The position numbers were made by a program, and so were the translations under genes. A stretch of DNA of 47,926 nt from Chara braunii (taxonomy: Eukaryota > Streptophyta > Charophyceae > Charales > Characeae): assembly GCA_003427395.1 (NCBI GenBank), contig BFEA01000312.1, positions 81,781 through 129,706 of the forward strand. Reading direction: 5' to 3'. Of this stretch, positions 39,333 through 47,926 are shown one piece after another. Within the stretch, counting starts at the first letter, position 1, and the number at the start of each line of letters is the position of its first letter. Below the pieces are notes generated by a model. That model did not search any database, had not been told where the DNA came from, and worked only from the letters and a program-made list of their open reading frames with translations.

Positions 39333-39687
39333 CTAAAGGAAGTCGAGTAGCTCATTACCATGGTTGGTTCTCACTACTTGCAACCGATATGGGTAACATT
39401 TCTCAGTATGATCGAGCAAAGCTTCAACACTCCTTCGCCCTTCTAGGTTGGTGGTCTTCAAAAACGAAAAGACCAGCAGATCGTCAATATACCGCTTTCC
39501 CTGGACGAACTTCCCGTTCACCCAAAGAACTGACAAACAAAAACTTAGCGTACATACTCATGACACAAGCAAGCGGGGGGTTAGCCCTCCCTCCCATAGA
39601 AATACCTTGCTTTTGCCACGAGTTATGGTCTTCTAATGGTGTCAAGGACTTCTCATGGTCGAGATATGTAACTTGCGCAAGATGCAA
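39333..39687 (-). pseudogene. Reverse transcriptase relic
   Basis: The - strand frame from 39687 contains KQGISMGGRANPPLACVMSM (RT motif B, 39612-39555), and a shifted frame from 39536 contains NGKFVQGKRYIDDLLVFS, with YIDD (motif C) at 39491-39480. It is followed by HTEKCYPYRLQVV...ELLDFL, as expected for the helix after motif C and the FLD motif. Spacing is right for one RT split by a single frameshift. The QGxxMGG plus YIDD combination and the FLD tail fit Penelope-like or related RTs better than LTR elements. The exact family is unsure. Confidence 0.65.
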
Positions 39688-39850
39688 AACTTCTCATTGT
39701 CCGAAATAATGTGGCATTGGCTTGTGCGAGACATCAACGACTTCTCATGGTCCGAAGTACACATTAGCTTGCGCGAGATCTAAAGGACTCCTTAAAGATT
39801 TTCAATACCAATGTTTGATCTGAAGTACTGTGGCATTAGCTTGCATGAGA
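39645..39850. repeat. Short tandem repeat (CTTCTCATGGTCCGA units)
   Basis: GACTTCTCATGGTC(C)GA followed by TAGCTTGCGCGAGAT-like sequence recurs near 39647, 39689, 39739 and 39813. It overlaps the start of the RT relic. No gene from 39850 to 40280. Confidence 0.65.
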
Positions 39851-40283
39851 TGTTATTCTGCCATGCATTTTTAACACTTACACCACCAGTACTTGGCCCA
39901 ACTATCAAGTTCGAGCCTCCAGCAACCGGTATGTCAAGCTTGGCAAGCCTGGTAGTACTAGTAGCTAGATAGGTCGAGGATAGGGGGATCAGTTGGAAAA
40001 CAAAAACAACAAAAGAAAAAAGCAAACAACAACGCTGAGGATGTGAATGCAGTTGGATGCATTCACCTGAGTGCTTAGCGTGAGCACGTTGCAGTTTGGG
40101 TGTATCAGCCTCGTGGCGTTTTTATCAAAATCTAAAAGTACAATAAGGAAAAAACAAACAAAGAAAGGAATCTCAAAGAAAAGAAAAAAAAACAACAACA
40201 TGAATTTGACACCGAAATAAATTCGTTGTGTAGCACGCCTTGCAGGCAGCGGAATCTAAGAAAAATGGAAAAAATTAAATTGG

Positions 40284-40646
40284 TTGTGTAGCACACTGAA
40301 CATGTTCGGAGCTTTTCCGAACGTCCGAACATATTCGGGTGTTCGGCCGAACGCATCATGAATATGTTCGGCCGAANATATTAAAAAAAAAAAAAAAAAA
40401 AAAACTTTGTTTTTAGGTTTTTTATTTTTAACTCAAGTTTGGTTACGAATTTGAACATACCTCCTAGGCAAAAATTGTTTGTATTATTATTTTACATAAC
40501 ATATATGTTTTTTTTAGATTTTTCTAAGAAATCTATTTTTTTTTATAAATATTTTTATGTTCGCGTTCGAGGGGTTTTAGCACTCGTTCGCGTTCGGTCC
40601 CGAACGTTCAAGTTCGGTCGCCGGACCCGAACACGATGCTACACAG
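40284..40646. mobile_element. hAT-like MITE (TGTGTAGCA family), copy 2
   Basis: Ends TTGTGTAGCA...TGCTACACAG (9 of 10 paired). The interior shares CGGAGCTTTTCCGAACGTCC and ACCCGAACACGATGCTACAC with 17887-18221. A/T-run centre, ambiguous base at 40377. Flanking 8-mers TAAATTGG and CCCCTTGG share only TTGG, so the target duplication is mostly lost. A second TTGTGTAGCAC end-like piece lies 60 bp upstream near 40225. Confidence 0.75.
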
Positions 40647-40649
40647 CCC

Positions 40650-42330
40650 CTTGGGTTTGCCAGACGAGTCCGGACCCAGGTCCAACTGGCAAGACCAAAA
40701 GGGTGTCGGTGGGCACCCTTCCTTCCCCTTTCTCCTTAGTTCCTTTACTTTTTTTTTCTTTCGTTTTATTTTCTCTATTCTTAATTTCCCGCCTTTGACC
40801 AGGCTGGAAACTGGCTCCGGGACCAACAACAAAGAAGTATCGCGAGGAAGGGTGAAAAGAGCTTGAAAAGAGTTGAAAATTGCTTGAAATTGTCGAGCGA
40901 GGAGCGGATGGAGGAAAGTCGTGCGTCCCAATCTGGACAGGGTAGATGGCGACGTGTTGTGGTCCTCCTGGATTGAACGTGGGGGTGCCTGCCAGCATGA
41001 GCTGTTGCTGACCAGCATGGAAGTGGGGAGCGATTGAAACCCCCCACGGGTGGCCGTCACAACCGTCGAGGACCTTGAGTACGAGTCAGGACGCTAACAA
41101 AATTCCTCCATCCTACCCATTTTGAAGCACGGACCTGGGGAGGGTCAACGTGCATAAGATCGGGTGGATGCACAACCCACAAGGCCAAAGAAACCTGAGT
41201 GGCGGGAACCCAGGAAATAAGTTTGATTCAAAGCTTAGGTATACCGCGCGAGGCGCGGAAGTGTCTGTGGTTTATGATGATTGAATGGTTGACTAAAGTA
41301 TACAATGTGTGGGCGTGCAGACTTAAGGCGCACGTGATCTCTCTTCTTATTGATGACTGTAAAGTCGATGTTCGTTGCCGACCAAGATTTTATTTTTTAA
41401 TTAAATTAGGATTAAAAATATTATGTCTCCTGATTGGTGTGCTCACCTGTGACCTATGCGTGCGTACGGAGGACGGCATTGACAACAATGTGACTTTGAG
41501 GGAAATTGAGGCATCTCGATAGATCCGCACGTAGCGCAATATCCACCTACTTGGATTTCCGTCGGAGTTAAACCCGGCTTTGGGCCTAACACTATTGGTT
41601 ACAACGCCGAACTTTCATCAGAGAGATTCAGGGATTGACATCGATCGACGATGGCGGAGGAATATCAGAGCAGCGTGAAGGGACCGAGGGGTTGAGGGCC
41701 CGACGGGGCTATCCCCGTTGATTTTGTCGTCAGCGGCGTCAGAACAGTACTAGCGGTTCCTTTTCCCCATCTACCATCTTCAGACGATTAAGAGGTCTAA
41801 ATATTTTTATTTATTTGTCGTTTTATTATTTTGCTCCGGCATTCCTTGACTCAAATGTGACGCTGGATTCGGAGGTCGTCACGGCGGTCGGGGATTTTGA
41901 GTGGGTGCCTCCCTTTGGTTGACCTACGAGTTCGTGTGTGTCGGGGCGTTGATAGAATTCCCCTACCCCGCTCGTCTTGAAAAATGGACCGAAGAGGTCA
42001 ATGCATGAAGAGTAGTGAGGTTCGAGGTCGTAGTTTCCCTCGCTTCCCACTTGGAGAGCGTCGATAGTCTGAAGTAGAAGGGAATCGGCGAACATTCCGA
42101 GCAGGCCTGGGGGGCTGCGACCAAAGGGATGGCAGGGGTCGCTACGCACGCGCCGTTGGCCGGCCGCGAGTCTGTCGTGAAGGGTTTGGGTGTGGGCATG
42201 CGCTAGGAGACCAGAAAGGGCGGTGGGTTTTGCCAGGGAGTGCCAGCCACTCCCAGGGAGGAGGCCGCAAATTCCAACTAGTGAAGTCCCCATCTGAATG
42301 TTCACCTATTATCACCAAGATCCGCACTCG
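40650..42330. other. No supported gene; two diverged related segments
   Basis: Open frames on the - strand (41060-40608, 42305-41826) lack recognisable domains. A segment at 41055-41160 resembles 41875-42005 (both CGTCG-GGA-TTGAGT and later TTGAA-CA(C)GGACC), suggesting an old duplication of a retroelement piece. Confidence 0.35.
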
Positions 42331-42689
42331 CCCTGCGCCTTCCTACTGAAGACGGTGTTGGAGCCACCACAGCGTTCGGGCGTAGGTCGCGCGCTTCGGT
42401 GCCATCCACTGTTGGGTGGATCGACCTGGCAGGTGAGCAGCTACACAATCTGCACCAGGTTTCGGCTTCTGTGACCACCGACCACTATATTTGTTGATTA
42501 GCGCCCCTAGTGTATCTGGCTTGGTGCATTGTAGCTCAGAACGAGAGCATGGGAGGTAAAGACGGGCGGTAGGCGAGCGATCGGACGAAGAGAATGAATC
42601 TGGATGCGACGTCGTGCCGGATGCATGCAGGGGCTTGAAGAGCGCATCGCGGAAGGAAGGCGGAGCTATGGCAAGGGACGAAAGGAAAG

Positions 42690-43480
42690 AAGCACAACAC
42701 GCCCGTTCCTTCATGGAATCAGGCAAGGTAGGAACTAAAATTGGGTTTTTTAACCAAGGCGAATTCAAATCTAAGGTTAGTTTTAGTAGTGGATTAGTAA
42801 AATAAAAGTTAGAGGAGAAATAGAGTGTGCAGAGAGATGGTGGAGATGAAAGAACGGGTATGGTAAGGAGAAAATAAGATGCCTCACGCCCGTTCCTCGA
42901 TGGAAACGGGCGAATGAAGGCTCGTTTCTAATAGGTTGTGATAGAGCGAGGGGAATGGCGAGGTTAGTTTTTGTGTAAAGTTAGCAGAACGGGAGCTGAG
43001 TAGAAATAGTGGTGCGCGGAGAGTCGACGAGAAGATGGCTATGGCAGATGTTCGATTCCTTACGGAATCGGGCGAGCCAGACGACAATTTTGGGGTTTTA
43101 ACCCCGGGCGAGTCGCATGGTAGGGTTAGTTTGGTCATTGAGTTAGTAGAAAACGAGCTAGTACAAAAAACTAGTGCACGAAGCTATGGTGAGAGAAGAG
43201 ATAGAGAAGGTAAGACTTGAAAATACGACTGGATTGTCGATGAAATCAACAAAGGAGCGAAGTGAAATAGGGGTTTTGCAGGTGGGCGATCCCGAATCCG
43301 GGGCAAGACTCGGTAAGAAATTAATAGGAGGAAAACGAAAACGGGGGTGACCTGCGCGGAGGAGTCAGGGCACGTAGATATGACAGCAATAGAAACGAGA
43401 GTTCTCCGTCGATTTATAGTAAATCGAGCGAGGTAAGTTCTTTAATTAGGTTTTGAGGGCGGGTGACCCCGGATGCGTGA
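42690..43480. repeat. Degenerate ~160-230-bp tandem repeat
   Basis: Units begin near 42700, 42889, 43050, 43285 and 43460 with (C)CCCGTTCCT...GGAA(T/A)C(A/G)GGC(G/A). Each is followed by GGGGTTTTAACC and GGTTAGTTT(T/G)-like phrases. No gene is supported there or in 43500-44120. Confidence 0.6.
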
Positions 43481-44119
43481 TTAAAATCAATAAAGGACAA
43501 ATAAAAATGAAGTTAGGAAGAAGGAAAGTCGCGTGAGGGCGGAAGTGCAAAATATGGAGGGATGCATCTATCCGCGTTTTAGTGGAAGATTCATTCGATT
43601 TTGCACATCCTAGTCGATGGGAGTATCTATGGATATAGTGTAAGCCAACCGCAAGGTTGGAGACTTACCTGTCGGTCGCCCGAGTTTTTTCTCTGAAGTA
43701 TCCGTTTGTCACGATGTTCTCCCAGGATGGGGTGTTCGCTCCATGATTTTTAGTGAACCTGGTCATCAGAGTGACCAGACACAGTCGCCTACTAAGACGC
43801 AGTAGGGAGCTTAAGAACAAGCGACAGGGTTGGCGAACGAAAGCAAAGGAGTTAAAAAGAAAGAAAAGTGAGCAGACCGGGACAAAATAAAGAGGAGTAC
43901 ATTTGTAGGGGATACTTTTGAAACTGAAATGCATCCTCCCCCCCCACGTATAGGGGGATGCATCTACGTCTGCACATTTGGAAAATGTTGGCGAGGCTGG
44001 TGCAGTTCAACGCCGGGGAACGCAACGTATGTTAGCCACGAGGAAAGGGAGGTGGAGACATACACAATCGGCGTGTGCATAGGACTGTTGAAAACCGGAC
44101 GTGGGCACGTAGGTGGTCC

Positions 44120-44860
44120 TCGTGATTGACTACAGAGGATGACATCTTCAAGTGCTTCGGTGCAGCAACCGACGTTCACTGTTACCATGCCAATTTGAAG
44201 GCTGATACCAGCTGTGTGCTAGTCATCTGTATGTTGTGCACCGAGGGGGGCAGTGAGCAGTGTCGGGTCGTGCGGTCAGGTCGGTCCTGCCAACCATCAT
44301 ATGTTGTCCCAATGGTTGAGCCATGCACGTACTGCCAAGTCATGATGTTTCGGCAACAGGAGCACAATATGTTGTGGCACTGCATGTAACTGCCGGATGT
44401 GGTGTCGAGCCTTGTTAAGGTGTGCAATGTTTTGACTGAATAGACTGTGTAAACATTGAACAAAGACGCTGCGTTTGTTAGAGGTGGTTGCGGCCTGTTG
44501 GATGGGCAATGTGCAGTACCGGGTTATCCTTGTACATGCAGCTGCTCCGCTGATGCGAGCATTTGTGGTACTTTCCGCTAAGATTCTCTGAGTACTGAGT
44601 ACCAATTGATTGGAAGGACCCCGTTCGCAGCACGGTGGTAAAACTTGCTGATTGGAAGCATCGGTACTGTTGATGTTGAGGTTCGTGGTGTTTGCATGAG
44701 GCTGCTGAATCCTGCCGCATGCATGATGTTGTACTACGACACATTGTGATGTTGTCGGAATAACACGACTCATTGCACGGTTTCCCTTTGTTGTGAAACC
44801 GTCGCATTTGGCTGCGTTTTGCATATGCTCTATTTGAATAAAGCATTTATAGGTTGTGTA
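44120..44860. other. Open but unrecognised stretch
   Basis: A 175-codon - strand frame (44824-44297) and an 87-codon + strand frame overlap. Neither has a recognisable motif. A poly(A)-signal-like AATAAAGCATTTATA sits at about 44837, so the + strand could be a 3' untranslated region. Not called as a gene. Confidence 0.25.
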
Positions 44861-45484
44861 GCAGCTAGCTGAGTAATCAGGCTCAGTAATGGGGAGGTCA
44901 GCGCTGCCCCGACAGTCGTTCTGTGTGTGGACTTTGGTTGGTCGTGGTTCTACCGACTTACTGCGCGTTTGACCATCATTGCGAGGCCCTCAGGCAATGG
45001 AAGGTAACAAGGCCCTCTCCTAGGAGTTGAGTTGTCCCCCTCCTGTATCTCGAGAGTCTGAAACTCCTCCTTCTATCTCTCTTACTCTAAGTCTAGTCTT
45101 GTTCGGAGAGGAAGGCGGCAGGCGGGATTGCAACCCGTAGGACCGCAACAAGACTCTGTGGGGAGTCAGCCCACTGATTGAGGGCGCCCTGCCGAAACTC
45201 AGGAGGAGTTCTGGAACCAGGGAACTGAAAGGTAACTATTGTTTTCCTTCTATAAACCCAAATATATCTCTTGCTATGTTAGACTGAGTATATTGCCTGT
45301 CTCCCTACTTTGACTTTCAGTTTGACATCAGAACATAAACCTGACTTAATAAAGGAATGATTGTGCAAATTTAGTTTCAGTTTTGTTGTTTCACTGGAAG
45401 CAAATTGTGGGATTGTATCTGGGGGAAGGATGAGAGGAAGGTAGTATTGCTTGTCTGACTGGGTAAACTAAAGGCTGGGCAATT

Positions 45485-46200
45485 CTCCAAAAGTTTGGGG
45501 AGACCCAGTGCTATGTTTATTTTTGAATTGCCCGGAGAACCAATCATGTTTCTTAAGTTTGGGTGGTCTGGTTGCTCTGACTTGCGAAAGCTGGTAATGA
45601 TTTATTTTTTGGGAACTAGGCACTGTCCAATAAGTTCCGGTGACTTGGTTGCCTTGTTTATTTTTGGTTTTCCCAGTTTCTTTTGTTCCTGAACGAGGGG
45701 GTATGAGCATGTTCCATGAGTTTGGGTGACTCAACCCTTTCCTTTTTTATTTGAAAGAATGAATCAGACAGAGGACCAGACATGTTCCATAAGTTTGGGT
45801 GGTCTTGGTCCAATGCCTCGCACATGGTGGAACCAGAAGACTATAACTTGGCTATATTTTATTAGTATCATATTTATGAACAGGCTAGTCAGACAGGGTT
45901 CCATAAATTTGGGTGGTCTAATTATAGCTTATCACAAACTAAGGAGAGTATGAATTAAGAATAAACTTGTAGTACGGAGTGGCAGACCGAACCTCGAGCT
46001 AAAGATGATCGGTTCAGTTATATGCTACCTTAAAAGACTCGGTGAAAACAATTATATATAATTGGGCTATCCTAAACAGTTAAGGGCGACTAGAGCGGCC
46101 TAGTCATATGACCAAAGAAAAAAAAAATGTTTTGCCCTCTGTTTGTGTATATTCAATGACTGAGCTAGACATGTTCCATAAGTTTGGGTGGTCTAGCTTT
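45485..46200. repeat. CATGTTCCATAAGTTTGGGTGGTCT interspersed repeat
   Basis: ATAAGTTTGGGTGGTCT-like words recur near 45492, 45553, 45631, 45716, 45794, 45905 and 46177, spaced about 60-110 bp except the last. Sequence between words is diverged. 44870-45480 holds no recognised gene. Confidence 0.8.
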
Positions 46201-46479
46201 ATGCCTTATGTAAGCTAGGTATAAAGGGATAAATCATTGAGAGACTATGAACTATTGTTTGATAAGGTTAACTTTGGGTTGGTGAGAGTACTTATCTTTG
46301 TGGTTTGACCTTGCATGCGACTGAGTGAGATTACTACTTGGTCTGAGTTTCAGTTTGACAGGTAGTTGCTTTAGATGCTTGCCACGTGCTAGAGCTATAG
46401 GAGTTAGTTTCAAGTTCTACATTTTCTAAGCTAAGTTTTTATACTTAGGTCAATTTTTACATTTTCTGAGATCTTTTAT

Positions 46480-47030
46480 TAGACTTGGTCTTGTATAAAT
46501 CTTGGTAAGTCACTTTCTCTACGGGAAACGTTGTCGAAATTTCTACAAAACCAAGGAGTTCAACTTCTCTAACTTTTATATATGAATTAGTAAAAATCTG
46601 GAAAGTCTCCTTTTCTAAAGGGAGTACTGCCCGAATTTTTGCGAATTTAGGGAGTTAGACAAAATTGAACCTTGAGAAGTGAAAGTCACTTTAGATTCTG
46701 AACTTAGTTTTGTATAAATATTGGATTAACATTTTCCTAAAAAGAGTGCTGCGAATTTTTTTACAAATTTAAGAACTTAATTAAATTATGTCATAGTTAG
46801 ACTCAAGTTTGCTCTGGGTTCATCTTTGACTTAGTAAAAATCTGAAAAGTCTTCTTTTCTAAAAGGAGTGTTGCCCAAATTTTTACTAATTCAGAGAGTT
46901 AGACAAAATTTGACTTCCCAGAACTGCAGATTGTTTTTTCTGTCATATTTGAGTTAGTATACATTCTAAGAAGGCATTTTTCCTACGGGAAGCGCTGCCG
47001 AAATTTTCTTAGTTTAAAGGAGTTAAATTA
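46480..47030. repeat. ~120-bp tandem repeat, five units
   Basis: CTTTTCTAAAGGGAGTACTGC-like cores lie near 46516, 46614, 46735, 46857 and 46985. They alternate with TTAGTAAAAATCTG(A/G)AAAG and GAGTTAGACAAAATT phrases. Nothing recognised from 47030 to the end of the window. Confidence 0.8.
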
Positions 47031-47926
47031 TATATTGACAGGTGACAATTCTGACAACCCACCCTCAATAGGGAAACTTTTACCATAAGTTTACCTTGTG
47101 TTGGGTATTGGCTTAGAGGTAGGCCTAGGCTTGTAAGAAGGACCTTGGGTGAGAATGTGCTATGGAGCTTTCTTCTCCATACTCTTATGGATTTAGCTTG
47201 GGTATTGGTCTGTTGTGTTACAGGTCCTCTTGATCGTTTGATTCAGGATCTGGAATAGATTCAGCTTGATCTCACGAGGATCCTCTTTTGTTATCATCGA
47301 TAACATGTTGGTTGCCGATTCGTCGGTGTACGACTCAACTCCGATCCACTCTTACCACTCAACCTAAAGGCTTTAACCCTGTGGTTTGAATTGTTTCGTT
47401 GTGTTTGCGCTCGAACTTTATTTGAATGGTCATTAAGAAAAGTACTGAGTATTTTATTTTGAGGAGTTGCACAAGAGTGAGGCTTGCATGGCTAAAACGA
47501 GGGGTGTCAGTGCAGAGAATGGTTGTAGTTAAACCCGTGTAGTGCATGGACTTTTCGTTGCATCTTTGATGTGATTGCAGGGATGTTTGGTGGTTCGGAC
47601 TTTTGATTTGACTGCCTGCGAACCCTTACGAACCTTCCGGCTAGAGCTCATTGTCGGAGTTAGTTCCGAATGTTGAGTAGCGTTAACGATACATTGACCT
47701 TATAACCTTTGTACCTTTTCATGAGGGACAGGTCCCCTTGGCCTGAGACTAGAAAGGAGGAGGAAAACTGAGCAACTCAATGCGTTATTTTTATAACTCA
47801 CGAGTGCCTAATGTCCCCTGTTTATGCAATGAAATTTTCACTTCTAAGGCAAATGCTCAATCCAAATTCTCTTTCCAAGTTTTTCTCAAGGTTGATTCTT
47901 ATGATCGATCCGATGACCTCTTTTCA

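Noticed and set aside
44297-44824. 175-codon - strand frame
   Set aside because: No motif, Cys/His scattered without pattern, overlaps an opposite frame, and may be antisense to an untranslated region.

Overview
The window looks like nuclear DNA of a streptophyte, most plausibly a charophyte green alga of the Chara type. This placement is an inference. It rests on plant-style mitochondrial gene fragments (nad1, nad4, nad5, nad6, cox1, atp1, atp8, rps1, rps2, both rRNAs, several tRNAs, group II intron reverse transcriptases) embedded in DNA that is otherwise full of microsatellites, minisatellites, decayed retroelements and short DNA transposons. No intact, clearly functional nuclear gene could be established. 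Most long reading frames are single exons, transposon genes or decayed copies. Three ambiguous bases (n at 18132, 36820, 40377) lie in or near hard-to-assemble tracts.

Layout. 1-2160: microsatellites, a fold-back repeat (396-692) and a 76-bp tandem repeat. 2179-4287: a possible exon on +, then a broken transposon-type gene on -. 4460-9300: degenerate repeats, including arrays built on a GAGT/ATTCGCAC word and a perfect 118-bp palindrome (8333-8450). 9391-10575: an unknown 187-aa reading frame and a retrotransposon gag. 10578-19080: a scrambled mosaic of mitochondrial DNA (NUMT block A). 19208-19985: a retroelement protease region, possibly the other half of the gag-bearing element. 19985-21200: minisatellite and non-coding DNA. 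21215-27547: a decayed multi-domain locus. 27550-32760: complex tandem duplications without genes. 32950-37270: NUMT block B. 37390-47926: repeats, a reverse-transcriptase relic (39333-39687) and mostly non-coding DNA.

The most interesting locus is 21215-27547. Read in order it holds a basic, disordered N-terminus, a ParB-like domain, a domain with the motif order of beta-class amino-methyltransferases (catalytic motif before SAM motif, both eroded), an acidic region, a Gly/Lys/Ser repeat tract, tandem repeats of about 62 aa, and a C48 (Ulp1-like) cysteine protease with visible His, Asp, Gln and Cys. Several stops and frameshifts break it. It is best read as a degenerate copy of a mobile-element or captured prokaryotic-type gene set.

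At least four hAT-like MITEs are present (12842-13323, 17887-18221, 33753-34117, 40284-40646). Three of them sit inside mitochondrial-derived DNA, so those insertions postdate the transfer.
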